DNA of 64,000 nucleotides from Microbacterium hatanonis (GTDB lineage Bacteria; Actinomycetota; Actinomycetes; Actinomycetales; Microbacteriaceae). Positions 56,269 to 64,000 of this stretch are shown piece by piece. A program made the position numbers and the translations under genes. The stretch spans positions 310,001 to 374,000 of the forward strand of contig NZ_VRSV01000002.1 of assembly GCF_008017415.1 (NCBI RefSeq). Direction: 5' to 3'. Within the stretch, counting starts at the first letter, position 1; every line of letters starts with the position of its first letter. The notes under the pieces were generated by a model. That model was not told the DNA's origin. It was given only the letters and a program-made list of their open reading frames with translations, and searched no databases.

Positions 56269-56621
56269 CGGGCTTCTCCGATCGTGCGCAGTTTCGTGGG
56301 GGCTTTCTCGTCGAGGAGGCGTGTCATGGCGATGCTGAAGTCGGTCCAATCGCTGCGTTGGGCGGCGAGCATGTCGCGGCCCTGCGGCGTGACGGCGTAG
56401 TACTTGCGGTGCGGGCCGCCGTCGGAGGGGACGACGTAGCTCGACAGCGCCCCGGCGCTGTACAGCCGGCGGAGGGTGCCGTAGACCGAGGCGTCGCCGA
56501 CGTCTCCGAGCCCGGCGTCGCGGAGGCGTCGGACGATGTCGTAGCCGTACCCGTCGTCGTGCTGGACGACGGCGAGCACCGCCGCGTCGAGCACCCCCTT
56601 GAGCAATTGCGTCGTGTCCAT
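56265..56621 (-). CDS. PadR-family regulator
   Basis: 118 residues. Winged helix typical of PadR: LLKGVLDAAVLAVVQ, GYGYDIVRRLRDAGL, GTLRRLYSAGALSS and the wing RKYYAVTPQGRDML. A C-terminal helix (about 95-118) should dimerise. It is translationally coupled to the HAAS membrane protein it probably controls. ATG at 56621 with GAGAGGAG upstream. Confidence 0.94.
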   Translation of the reverse strand: MDTTQLLKGVLDAAVLAVVQHDDGYGYDIVRRLRDAGLGDVGDASVYGTLRRLYSAGALSSYVVPSDGGPHRKYYAVTPQGRDMLAAQRSDWTDFSIAMTRLLDEKAPTKLRTIGEAR

Positions 56622-56741
56622 GCGGCTCCTCTCGATCGAACGGTACCACGCACTGCGTAATAGCGGAATGGTGGCGACCTAGCCGAGCGTCGGGGCCCCG
56701 CCTACACTGGCGGCAGCCCCATCACCGTTGATCGGAGCATC

Positions 56742-58064
56742 TTGTCCTCATCGTGGTCTCCCCGGCCGCACGTGGCGCCCGACACCTCGCGGCTGCTCAT
56801 CGAGCGCGCTCATGAGGAGTTCCTCGCCGGCAACCCCGGAGACCGCAGGGTCGGCGACGTCCGCGGCATCGTGCGCGAATCGTGGAGCCGTTCGCTCGCG
56901 TCGCTCGTGGGGGCGGAGGCGCTGCCCCGCCTGGAGCTCGTGGGCGCCGAGCTCGAGGCCTACCGCCGCACCCACCCGCTCGCGAGCGTGATGGAGATGG
57001 TGCGGGCGCTGCTGATGCCCGGCACGGCGGAGGAATCGGGGGTGGTCGTCGCGGTCGGCGACGCCGCCGGCCGACTGCTGTGGGTCGAGGGCGATAAGCA
57101 CGTGCGATCCCTCACCGGAGACATGGGGTTCGTGGAGGGGACGAATTGGGCGGAGGACGCCGTCGGCACCTCGGCCCCTGGAACGGCGCTCGCTCTCGGC
57201 CGCTCGGTGCAGATCCGCGGTGCGGAGCACTACAACCGCCTCGTGCAGCCGTGGTCGTGCACGGCGGCCCCGGTGCACGATCCGGAGACGAGACAGCTGC
57301 TCGGAGTGATCGACGTGACCGGAGGGGTCGAGGCGGTCACACCGCAGGCCCAGCTGCTCGTCGACGCGACGGCTCGGGCTGTCGAGGGCGAGCTGCTCGT
57401 CGCCCGCCTGCGGGCGCGGGCGGCGGCCGGCGGTCGCGCACCCGTGAGGCGTCGGCCGCCGGTGCGCCAGGACGCGATGCTGCGCACCCTCGGGCGCGAT
57501 CGGGCGCTGCTGGAGGTGACGGGCGACGGCATCGAGACGGCAGTCGAGATCTCGGCACGGCACGCCGAGATCCTCCTCATGCTCGCGGTGCACCGTGAAG
57601 GGTTGTCGGCCGAGGCCCTGAGCGAGCTCGTCTACGACCACGCGACGACCGAGACCCTGCGTCCGGAGATGGTGCGCCTGCGGCGCGTGCTCGAACCGAT
57701 CGCACCGGGTCTCGTGCCGACCTCACGGCCCTACCGCCTGCCATCACCGCTCGAGACCGATGCCCACCACGTCCTGTCGCTCCTCGACCGCGGGGCGCAC
57801 CGGGTCGCCTTCGCCGCCTACCGCGGGCCCGTCCTCCCCGACTCGACATCGCCCGGCGTCTCCGAGGTGCGCGAGTCGGTGCGGCTCGCCCTTCGGGAGG
57901 CGCTGATCGCGGAGGCGGGCGTCGACGTCCTCCTCGCCTACGCCGACACCGCCGACGGACGGGACGACGACGAGGTCCTGCGCCTGTGCCTGGCTCTGCT
58001 GCCCGCGCGCTCGCCCAAGCGCGCCGGACTGGTCGCGCGGATCGAACGACTCGGCCAGCCCTGA
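56742..58064 (+). CDS. GAF-domain transcriptional regulator
   Basis: 440 residues. An N-terminal region with IVRESWSRSLAS precedes a GAF domain (about 75-220) containing GDMGFVEGTNWAEDAVGTS and HYNRLVQPWSC, followed by a winged-helix-like part (about 265-330, ISARHAEILLMLAVHREGLS). This is the actinobacterial relative of AcoR that lacks the sigma-54 AAA+ domain. It lies upstream of the dehydrogenase genes and is the likely activator. TTG start at 56742 with CGGAG upstream; GTG at 56754 is an alternative. Confidence 0.88.
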   Translation: MSSSWSPRPHVAPDTSRLLIERAHEEFLAGNPGDRRVGDVRGIVRESWSRSLASLVGAEALPRLELVGAELEAYRRTHPLASVMEMVRALLMPGTAEESGVVVAVGDAAGRLLWVEGDKHVRSLTGDMGFVEGTNWAEDAVGTSAPGTALALGRSVQIRGAEHYNRLVQPWSCTAAPVHDPETRQLLGVIDVTGGVEAVTPQAQLLVDATARAVEGELLVARLRARAAAGGRAPVRRRPPVRQDAMLRTLGRDRALLEVTGDGIETAVEISARHAEILLMLAVHREGLSAEALSELVYDHATTETLRPEMVRLRRVLEPIAPGLVPTSRPYRLPSPLETDAHHVLSLLDRGAHRVAFAAYRGPVLPDSTSPGVSEVRESVRLALREALIAEAGVDVLLAYADTADGRDDDEVLRLCLALLPARSPKRAGLVARIERLGQP

Positions 58065-58114
58065 CCGCCGTACATCGCCGGGGAGCCGTCAGCGGCGGTC
58101 GTTACGCTGAACCC

Positions 58115-58639
58115 ATGGACGAACAGACCCTCGACATCTTCTCGGCCGCCCGTGCTCGCCGTGACGTCGCCCGCATCCGCGAGGCGCTCGCCGAGGTGCG
58201 CTCCGGCGACGTCGCCCGGGTGATCGTGCGCTCGCCGCGCTACGGGCTGTACGCCGTCGAGGGTCCGGTGCGCATCGGGGTGGGCGGTCAGCCGATCGTC
58301 GGCGACGTGATCCTGGCGACGAGTTCCGAGATCCAGCGCATCGAACTCGGGGTGGCCGCTCCCGAGGCCGACGCCGATGCGGAGGTCGTCGACCCCGGCT
58401 CGCTCTCCCACGGCACCCCGGTGCGCGCCATCCTCCAGACGCCCACGCACGGGGTCTTCGCGGTGACCGGCCCCGTCACCTCCGGCAACGACGCCTTCCT
58501 CCTGGTGGGCAGCTGGATCGTCGCCGACGGCGGAGCCATCGCGCCCCGCGTGGTCTCGATCGAGCGCCTCGACGGCGTCGACCTGCACGAGGGCAACGTG
58601 CCGCCGCTGCGGTCCGTGCTCGTCGACGCCGAGGTGTAG
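58115..58639 (+). CDS. Hypothetical protein with internal duplication
   Basis: 174 residues, soluble, beta-rich. It contains two similar halves: residues 40-52 [13 protein letters not shown] and 109-121 [13 protein letters not shown], each followed by a short strand and a Val/Ile-rich stretch, suggesting a duplicated small barrel. No known family. It sits between the GAF regulator and the aldehyde dehydrogenase. TACGCT ends 6 nt before the ATG, so the mRNA may be leaderless. Confidence 0.7.
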   Translation: MDEQTLDIFSAARARRDVARIREALAEVRSGDVARVIVRSPRYGLYAVEGPVRIGVGGQPIVGDVILATSSEIQRIELGVAAPEADADAEVVDPGSLSHGTPVRAILQTPTHGVFAVTGPVTSGNDAFLLVGSWIVADGGAIAPRVVSIERLDGVDLHEGNVPPLRSVLVDAEV

Positions 58640-58791
58640 TCGGCTCTCCGGATGCCGCGGCGTGCCCGTCGCAGCATCCGTTCGTCTCCTCCGTATCCGC
58701 GCAACCCGATGCAACCTGCGCGGACGTACCGTCGGGGCATCGCCGCCGTGAAGCCGACGCGGCGACTCATGACCGTCGAAGGAGACACAAC

Positions 58792-60342
58792 ATGACCATC
58801 GTCGAAGAGGGCGTCTCGAGCGTCTACGCAGCCCCCGGCCAGCGCGGAGCGCTCGCCGAGTACCGCAACCGGTACGGCCACTACATCGGCGGCGAATGGG
58901 TCGCCCCGGTCAAGGGCGAGTACTTCGAGAACATCACCCCCATCACGGGGAAGGCGTTCTGCGAGGTCGGTCGAGGCACCGCCGAAGACATCGACCGGGC
59001 CGTCGACGCCGGGTGGAAGGCGTTCGCGAGCTGGGGCAAGACCACGCCCGCCGAGCGCAGCATCATCCTCAACAAGATCGCCGACCGCATGGAGCAGCAT
59101 CTCGAGTCGATCGCGGTCGCCGAGACGTGGGAGAACGGCAAGCCGGTGCGCGAGACGCTCGCCGCCGACATCCCGCTCGCGATCGACCACTTCCGCTACT
59201 TCGCCGGCGTGCTGCGTGCCCAGGAGGGCACGCTCAGCCAGCTCGACGAGAACACCGTCGCGTACCACTTCCACGAGCCGCTCGGCGTCGTCGGCCAGAT
59301 CATCCCGTGGAACTTCCCGATCCTCATGGCGACCTGGAAGCTCGCCCCGGCGCTCGCCGCGGGCAACTGCGTGGTGCTCAAGCCCGCCGAGCAGACGCCG
59401 GCGTCGATCCTGTTCCTCTTCGACCTCATCGGCGACCTGCTTCCGGCCGGCGTCGTCAACATCGTCAACGGCTTCGGCATCGAGGCCGGGGCACCGCTGG
59501 CCTCCCACAAGCGCATCCGCAAGATCGCGTTCACCGGCGAGACGACGACCGGTCGCCTGATCATGCAGTACGCCTCGCAGAACCTCATCCCGGTCACGCT
59601 CGAACTCGGGGGGAAGAGCCCGAACGTGTTCTTCGAAGACGTCGCGCGTTCGACCGACGACGCCTACTACGACAAGGCGCTCGAGGGGTTCACCCTCTTC
59701 GCCCTCAACCAGGGCGAGGTCTGCACGTGTCCGTCGCGGGCGCTCATCCAGCGCTCCATCTACGACGGGTTCCTCGCCGACGGGCTCGACAGGGTCGCGA
59801 AGGTCAAGCAGGGCAACCCGCTCGACCCCGAGACGATGATCGGCGCGCAGGCCTCGAACGACCAGCTCGAGAAGATCCTGTCGTACATCGACATCGGCAA
59901 GCAGGGCGGTGCGAAGCTCCTCACCGGTGGTGAGCGGGTCGACCTGGGAGGCGAGCTCTCGGGCGGCTACTACGTCGCGCCGACCGTCTTCGAAGGCACG
60001 AACGACATGCGGATCTTCCAGGAGGAGATCTTCGGGCCGGTGCTGTCGGTGACCTCGTTCGACGACTTCGACGACGCCATGTCGATCGCGAACGACAGCC
60101 TCTACGGGCTGGGCGCCGGTGTGTGGAGCCGCAACGGCGACACCGCCTACCGAGCGGGTCGGGCGATCCAGGCCGGACGCGTCTGGACGAACACCTACCA
60201 CCAGTACCCCGCGCACGCGGCGTTCGGCGGCTACAAGCAGTCGGGCATCGGGCGTGAGAACCACCTGCGGATGCTGGACCACTACCAGCAGACGAAGAAC
60301 CTGCTCGTGTCGTACGCCGAAGGCGCGATGGGCTTCTTCTGA
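58792..60342 (+). CDS. Aldehyde dehydrogenase (acetaldehyde-type, ExaC/AldB)
   Basis: 516 residues. NAD-binding [10 protein letters not shown] and FTGETTTGR, the catalytic Glu in ELGGKSPN, and the nucleophile Cys in [16 protein letters not shown], a form typical of bacterial acetaldehyde dehydrogenases linked to ethanol use. It ends [19 protein letters not shown] at 58792 with AAGGAGA upstream. It is flanked by a GAF regulator on the left and a DUF779 protein and alcohol dehydrogenase on the right. Confidence 0.94.
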   Translation: MTIVEEGVSSVYAAPGQRGALAEYRNRYGHYIGGEWVAPVKGEYFENITPITGKAFCEVGRGTAEDIDRAVDAGWKAFASWGKTTPAERSIILNKIADRMEQHLESIAVAETWENGKPVRETLAADIPLAIDHFRYFAGVLRAQEGTLSQLDENTVAYHFHEPLGVVGQIIPWNFPILMATWKLAPALAAGNCVVLKPAEQTPASILFLFDLIGDLLPAGVVNIVNGFGIEAGAPLASHKRIRKIAFTGETTTGRLIMQYASQNLIPVTLELGGKSPNVFFEDVARSTDDAYYDKALEGFTLFALNQGEVCTCPSRALIQRSIYDGFLADGLDRVAKVKQGNPLDPETMIGAQASNDQLEKILSYIDIGKQGGAKLLTGGERVDLGGELSGGYYVAPTVFEGTNDMRIFQEEIFGPVLSVTSFDDFDDAMSIANDSLYGLGAGVWSRNGDTAYRAGRAIQAGRVWTNTYHQYPAHAAFGGYKQSGIGRENHLRMLDHYQQTKNLLVSYAEGAMGFF

Positions 60343-60355
60343 TCAGCCACGCGTT

Positions 60356-60412
60356 CGATGTCCCACTTGCGCCGGGTAAGCGCGGGTCATTCCCGGCGCG
60401 AGTGGGACATCG
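60356..60412 (+). terminator. 21-bp hairpin between aldehyde dehydrogenase and DUF779 genes
   Basis: 60356-60376 pairs with 60392-60412 over 21 bp with a single G-U, around a 15-nt loop. It starts 14 nt after the dehydrogenase stop and ends 19 nt before the next start codon. No T-tract follows, so it may terminate partially, protect mRNA ends, or be a palindromic repeat. Confidence 0.6.
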
Positions 60413-60431
60413 GGGAGGAATGGAGACGAGT

Positions 60432-60818
60432 ATGACCGACTATTCGCGGGTCGACGTGACGGAGGCCGCCGCCTCGCTCCTGCGCGACCTCACGAAGCAG
60501 CACGGTCCGCTGATGTTCCACCAGTCGGGCGGATGCTGCGACGGCAGTTCGCCCATGTGCTACCCGGTGGGCATGTTCCTCACCGGGTCGGGCGACGTGC
60601 ATCTCGGAGCGATCGACGCCGGGCTCGACGATTCGATCGAGGTGTACATGTCGGAGTCGCAGTTCGAGTACTGGAAGTACACGCACCTGACCATCGACGT
60701 CGTCCCGGGCCGCGGCGCCGGCTTCTCGGTCGAGGGCCCGACGGGCATGCGCTTCCTGATCCGGTCGCGGATGCTGGAGCCTGCCGAGCTGGAGGCCTTC
60801 GGGCTCGCGAAGGGCTGA
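60432..60818 (+). CDS. DUF779 protein
   Basis: 128 residues. The cysteine motif MFHQSGGCCDGSSPMCYP (about residues 29-46) and the closing block around SRMLEPAELEAFG mark DUF779, a family regularly found right after acetaldehyde dehydrogenases. Its exact role is unknown; redox or metal handling is possible given the Cys cluster. I prefer ATG 60432 (GGAG 6 nt upstream) to ATG 60420, which overlaps the ribosome site. Confidence 0.9.
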   Translation: MTDYSRVDVTEAAASLLRDLTKQHGPLMFHQSGGCCDGSSPMCYPVGMFLTGSGDVHLGAIDAGLDDSIEVYMSESQFEYWKYTHLTIDVVPGRGAGFSVEGPTGMRFLIRSRMLEPAELEAFGLAKG

Positions 60819-60834
60819 GTCCGCAGCATCCGTT

Positions 60835-60903
60835 CGTCGGAGAGACGCACCGAGGTCGGAGGTTTCACGTGAAAACCTCCGACCTCGATGCGGTGCTCCG
60901 ACG
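60835..60903. terminator. Extended palindrome with parS-like core
   Basis: A 15-bp central stem (60851-60865 with 60873-60887) around CACGTGA, enlarged by flanking pairs (60835-60842 with 60896-60903, and GCACC with GGTGC). It separates two convergent genes. The centre 60861-60876 matches parS at 13 of 16 positions, including TTTCACGTGAAA. Confidence 0.6.
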
Positions 60904-60911
60904 GCGGTGCG

Positions 60912-61946
60912 TCAGGGGACGACGACGGCGCGGCCGCGCACCTCGCCGTGGTGCAGCTTGCGGTACGCCTCGACGGCCTGGTCGAGGTCGTAGCGCTCGA
61001 CGTGCACGCCGACCGACCCGGTGCGGGCGAGGTCGAGCACCTCGATGAGCTCGCCGCGCGTGCCCCAGTAGGGCGCGCGGACGGCCGCGCCCATCGGCGT
61101 GGAGAAGAAGCCGGTGGGCAGGATGCCCCCGCCGATGCCGACGATGTGGATGAAGCTGTTGATCGCGGCGACCTCGCGCGCGAGGTCGATGGTGGGCTGC
61201 ACGCCGACGAAGTCGAACACGGCGGACGCGCCGAGGCCGTTCGTCAGTTCACGGATGCTGTCGGCCGCACCCGGACCGGAGACCACCGTGTGGTGCGCGC
61301 CGACCTCGGTCGCGAGCTCGAGCTTCTCCTCGCTCACGTCGACGGCGATGACCGTGACCTGTGAGATCGCGCGCAGGATCTGCACGCCGACGTGACCGAG
61401 TCCTCCGACGCCGATCACCACGGCGACGCCGCCCGGGTAGAGCTTCTCCCGGGCCGAGACGATCGCGTGGTACGGCGTGAGGCCGGCGTCGGTGAGCGAC
61501 ACGGTCTCGACCGGGTCGAGGTCGCCCAGCGGCACGAGATGGCGCGGGTCGTCGACGATGACGTACTCGGCCATCGCGCCGGGCGCACCGAGTCCGGGAG
61601 GGGTGATGCCGAGCTCGGCGGCATAGGGGCAGTAGTTCTCGGCGCCCTGGGCGCAGGCGTGGCAGCGACCGCAGCCCCACGGTCCGTAGATGGCGTAGGG
61701 GTCGCCGACCTTCAGGCCCTCGACGCCGTCGCCGAGCTTGTCGACGACGCCGGCGCCTTCGTGGCCGAGGGTGAGCGGCAGACCGTAGGTGTACTGCTCC
61801 TCGGGAAGGTCCATCAGGAACCAATCGGAGTGGCAGAGCCCCGCCGCGGTGACCTTGAGGCGGATCTGACCGGGGCCGGGTTCGGGGGTATCGATCTCGA
61901 CGACCTCGGGTCCTTTGCCGATCTCGCGATACTGCACTGCCTTCAT
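60912..61946 (-). CDS. Zinc-dependent alcohol dehydrogenase
   Basis: 344 residues, MDR family. Catalytic zinc ligands in GLCHSDW and LGHEGAGVV, structural zinc Cys cluster in GCGRCHACAQGAENYC, NAD-binding GVGGLGHVGVQIL and the cofactor-selecting Asp in VIAVDVSEEKLELA, indicating NAD. Together with the aldehyde dehydrogenase it would oxidise an alcohol to an acid. It is on the opposite strand, convergent with the DUF779 gene. ATG at 61946 with AAGGAGA upstream. Confidence 0.93.
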   Translation of the reverse strand: MKAVQYREIGKGPEVVEIDTPEPGPGQIRLKVTAAGLCHSDWFLMDLPEEQYTYGLPLTLGHEGAGVVDKLGDGVEGLKVGDPYAIYGPWGCGRCHACAQGAENYCPYAAELGITPPGLGAPGAMAEYVIVDDPRHLVPLGDLDPVETVSLTDAGLTPYHAIVSAREKLYPGGVAVVIGVGGLGHVGVQILRAISQVTVIAVDVSEEKLELATEVGAHHTVVSGPGAADSIRELTNGLGASAVFDFVGVQPTIDLAREVAAINSFIHIVGIGGGILPTGFFSTPMGAAVRAPYWGTRGELIEVLDLARTGSVGVHVERYDLDQAVEAYRKLHHGEVRGRAVVVP

Positions 61947-62027
61947 GGTCTCTCCTTCTCTGGGGCGGTACCTCCACTCTGCACCCGCGACGCACCGGCG
62001 TCACGGGGGTGTCGCATCTCCGGACGG

Positions 62028-63149
62028 TCAGCGACCGAGGATCGCGGTCCAGCCGCCCAGGACGGTGAAGAGCCAGCCCGCGCCGAGCACGCCGAAGATG
62101 ATCAGCGCGACCCAGGGCACGCCCGTCTTGAGCCGGCGGCCGGATGCGGCGACCCCGGGCGGCGGCGGAAGGAGGACCGGGGTCGGTCCGGGCTGCGCAC
62201 CCGGGATGCCCGAGGCGACCGCGTCGAGCGCGGGGGGCGCGAGCCGGTCGTCGCGCCAGCGCGCCCACTGGGCGAGTTTGTCGAGCAGGGCGGCGACGAC
62301 GGTGAAGAGCCATCCCCACGTCGCCGGGTCGAGAGTCGACAGGTCGCGCTTGGCGTAGAGGAAGAGCCAGTCGTCGACGATCTCGACGTCGAGCTGCGCG
62401 GCGTTGTCGATGAAGCGCGCCATGATGTCGGGCGTGAAGAGGTACAGCGCGTCGCGCTCGTAGCCCTGCGGGCAGTACAGCGCGAAGTGCCGGTCGAAGT
62501 CTCCCTCCAGGCTCAGCCGCTGATCGCGGTCGTAGACGGCGGGGAGGTTCGAGGCGCCGAAGAGGCCGTTGTTTCCGATCGCGTCGAGGATGATGTGCGG
62601 CAGGGGCACGTCGAGCTTCACTGCCACGTAGCCCCAGCGATGCGTCGTGCGGTTCTTGCCGCTCCCCGTGGTGTAGCGGTAGTTCGCGAACTCGACGAAG
62701 CGGGGCTGCTCCCCGCGCAGCAGGTCGCTCGAGGCGCGACTGCTCCCCCGGTGGAAGATCATGCCCGGCAGCAGCGGGTCGTCGAGCTTCGGAACGTAGG
62801 TGAGGCCGTTCGCGCGGGCGAACCGGTCGAGTCGCATCCAGCGCACGGCCTGCCCTCGGATGCCGCGCACGACGAAGAAGGCGATGAGGCCGAAGAACGC
62901 GATGACCGCGATCGCCGGGAGGGCGGCGGCGCCCCCGAGCCCGCCCCGCACGAGAGCCGTCACGACGCCGAGGCCGACGGTGAAGAAGGCGAAGACCACC
63001 ACGAGCGCGCCGATGACCGCGATGACGATGCCCGCGGCGTTCGATGCGGGCGCACGACCCTCCGCCTTCATCTGCCGGGCGTAGGCACGAGCCGCGCGCG
63101 CGTCGGCCGGTTCGGTCAAGGGTCGCGCGTCGAACGCCACGCCACTCAT
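62028..63149 (-). CDS. Membrane protein of unknown function
   Basis: 373 residues. Two membrane segments near the N-terminus (about 40-70 and 75-100), a large soluble middle (about 105-290), and two or three further hydrophobic stretches near the C-terminus (about 270-285 and 345-365) around a Pro-rich spacer. The central part has YRYTTGSGKNRTTHRWGYV and YDRDQRLSLEGDFDRHF, reminiscent of DUF3137-type proteins, but the match is from memory only. Single gene; neighbours give no functional hint. Confidence 0.75.
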   Translation of the reverse strand: MSGVAFDARPLTEPADARAARAYARQMKAEGRAPASNAAGIVIAVIGALVVVFAFFTVGLGVVTALVRGGLGGAAALPAIAVIAFFGLIAFFVVRGIRGQAVRWMRLDRFARANGLTYVPKLDDPLLPGMIFHRGSSRASSDLLRGEQPRFVEFANYRYTTGSGKNRTTHRWGYVAVKLDVPLPHIILDAIGNNGLFGASNLPAVYDRDQRLSLEGDFDRHFALYCPQGYERDALYLFTPDIMARFIDNAAQLDVEIVDDWLFLYAKRDLSTLDPATWGWLFTVVAALLDKLAQWARWRDDRLAPPALDAVASGIPGAQPGPTPVLLPPPPGVAASGRRLKTGVPWVALIIFGVLGAGWLFTVLGGWTAILGR

Positions 63150-63338
63150 CGGGTCTCGGCTGTCCGCTGCATGACGCCCACGCTACTCACGCGACCTCGG
63201 CGCGCGTGGAACCGCGAGACGTCAGTCTGGCTACGAGACTTCGCTCCTTGGACGCAGTCTCGTGCCCAGGATGATGTCTCGAGGGTTGGGGGGGCGACCG
63301 GGCGAGGGAGCGCGATTCGTGGGAGACGAGGCATCCGC

Positions 63339-63344
63339 TACACT
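63339..63344 (+). promoter_or_regulatory. -10 element of the rpsF operon
   Basis: TACACT about 110 nt before the rpsF start; no clear -35 at 17 bp. Confidence 0.5.
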
Positions 63345-63406
63345 GAGGAGGTTGTCTGGCAGCGGTCTGTCCGCGTGAGTCCCGATGACGTGCACACACC
63401 CTCCTG

Positions 63407-63427
63407 CTTCCGGGAAATGCCCGGAAG
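63407..63427 (+). promoter_or_regulatory. rpsF leader hairpin
   Basis: CTTCCGGG-AAATG-CCCGGAAG, a perfect 8-bp stem ending 14 nt before the rpsF ribosome site. It could be the site where S6 (with S18) represses its own operon, as known for other bacteria; here this is inference from position only. Confidence 0.4.
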
Positions 63428-63454
63428 CCGTTCTAGTCCGAAGGAGGTGGGTTA

Positions 63455-63829
63455 GTGACGCACCAGTACGAACTCATGGTCATCCTTGATCCCGAGGTCG
63501 ACGAGCGCCAGGTCGCTCCGAAGCTCGATGGTTTCCTCAAGGTCATCACGAACGACGGCGGCTCGATCGACAAGGTCGACATCTGGGGCCGCCGGCGACT
63601 CGCTTACGAGATCCAGAAGAAGAACGAAGGCATCTACGCCGTCGTCAGCTTCACCGCCACGAGCGAGGCCACGCAGGAGCTCGACCGTCAGCTCAAGCTG
63701 AACGAGCAGATCATGCGTACCAAGGTCCTCCGTGCCGAGGAAGCGATCGCGATGATCGCCTCCGAGAAGCAGCGCTCCGACGAGAAGGCTGCCCGCAAGG
63801 CAGCGCGCCCCGCCAAGCAGGACGCGTAG
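63455..63829 (+). CDS. rpsF: 30S ribosomal protein S6
   Basis: 124 residues; the S6 fold (about 1-95) with [29 protein letters not shown] and [18 protein letters not shown], plus an Ala/Lys-rich tail of about 28 residues that is common in actinobacteria. It binds the central domain of 16S rRNA with S18. GTG start with AAGGAGG upstream. First gene of rpsF-ssb. Confidence 0.97.
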   Translation: MTHQYELMVILDPEVDERQVAPKLDGFLKVITNDGGSIDKVDIWGRRRLAYEIQKKNEGIYAVVSFTATSEATQELDRQLKLNEQIMRTKVLRAEEAIAMIASEKQRSDEKAARKAARPAKQDA

Positions 63830-63833
63830 CGCC

Positions 63834-64000
63834 ATGGCCGGTGAAACGATCATCACGGTCGTCGGCAACCTCACCGCCGACCCCGAGCTGCGTTACACGC
63901 AGAACGGGCTGCCGGTGGCGAACTTCACCATCGCGTCGACCCCCCGCACGTTCGACCGTCAGGCGAACGAGTGGAAGGACGGCGAAGCGCTGTTCCTCCG
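63834..64000 (+). CDS. ssb: Single-stranded DNA-binding protein, N-terminal part
   Basis: Starts [20 protein letters not shown] and continues [19 protein letters not shown] to the window edge (55 complete codons). This is the OB-fold of SSB, which coats single-stranded DNA in replication. ATG 4 nt after the rpsF stop; the 3' end is outside the window. Confidence 0.96.
   Translation, partial: MAGETIITVVGNLTADPELRYTQNGLPVANFTIASTPRTFDRQANEWKDGEALFL

Larger units (their letters stand above)
63150..63454. other. Upstream region of rpsF
   Basis: No gene supported. It holds a TACACT -10 element at 63339-63344, a leader of about 100 nt, and a leader hairpin at 63407-63427. Confidence 0.6.

Noticed and set aside
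60420..60431. ATG at 60420 as DUF779 start
   Set aside because: It lies within the ribosome-site sequence itself, leaving no proper spacing; 60432 fits better.

Overview
The window is 64 kb of high-GC bacterial chromosome around the replication origin. Gene order (fhaA-fhaB-pstP-rodA-pbpA-pknA-pknB; gyrA/gyrB-dciA-recF-dnaN-oriC-dnaA; rpmH-rnpA-yidD-yidC-jag-rsmG-parA-parB; trxA-trxB-murJ; rpsF-ssb), PASTA kinases, CrgA and a class E sortase point to an actinobacterium. The overall style fits Microbacteriaceae, probably Microbacterium or a close relative. The family is inferred from gene order and protein character, not from a database search.

Layout. 0-2.4 kb: end of a LysR regulator, an MFS transporter, a cold-shock protein and a small GNAT-like remnant. 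2.5-7.4 kb: a two-component system followed by a compact class III lanthipeptide locus, consisting of a LanKC synthetase and a 40-residue precursor that was too short to stand out and sits 17 nt behind it. Two related TCATA/TATGA sites flank this locus. 7.8-11.2 kb: a PH-like small protein, then an aldo/keto reductase and SDR pair divergent from an XRE/MmyB-type regulator. 11.4-25.2 kb: tRNA-Leu and the envelope/cell-division signalling cluster (FHA proteins, PP2C, RodA/PbpA, two Ser/Thr kinases, amidotransferase, sortase E, CrgA, rhomboid, cyclophilin), ending in small conserved genes. 25.2-30.9 kb: NUDIX, TetR, an SBP-deaminase-flavin monooxygenase operon, tRNA-Ile and tRNA-Ala, and a VIT1/CCC1-type transporter.

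30.9-46.7 kb is the replication core. The leftward genes dnaA, dnaN, recF, dciA, gyrB, gyrA and a DUF3566 protein run away from rightward rpmH-rnpA-yidD-yidC-jag-rsmG-parA-parB. oriC lies between dnaA and dnaN, and four parS sites cluster around rsmG and parA. 46.8-52 kb holds leftward trxA, trxB, murJ and a DUF6049-type membrane protein; a methyltransferase and a CCA-adding enzyme follow rightward.

55-61.9 kb carries a PadR/HAAS membrane-protein pair and what looks like an alcohol-oxidation module (GAF regulator, acetaldehyde-type dehydrogenase, DUF779 protein, zinc alcohol dehydrogenase), interspersed with very long intergenic palindromes. The window ends with a membrane protein of unknown function and rpsF-ssb (ssb cut by the window edge). 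No rRNA, CRISPR array, insertion sequence or prophage was found. The most interesting item is the small class III lanthipeptide locus, whose precursor has two near-identical labionin-type motifs.
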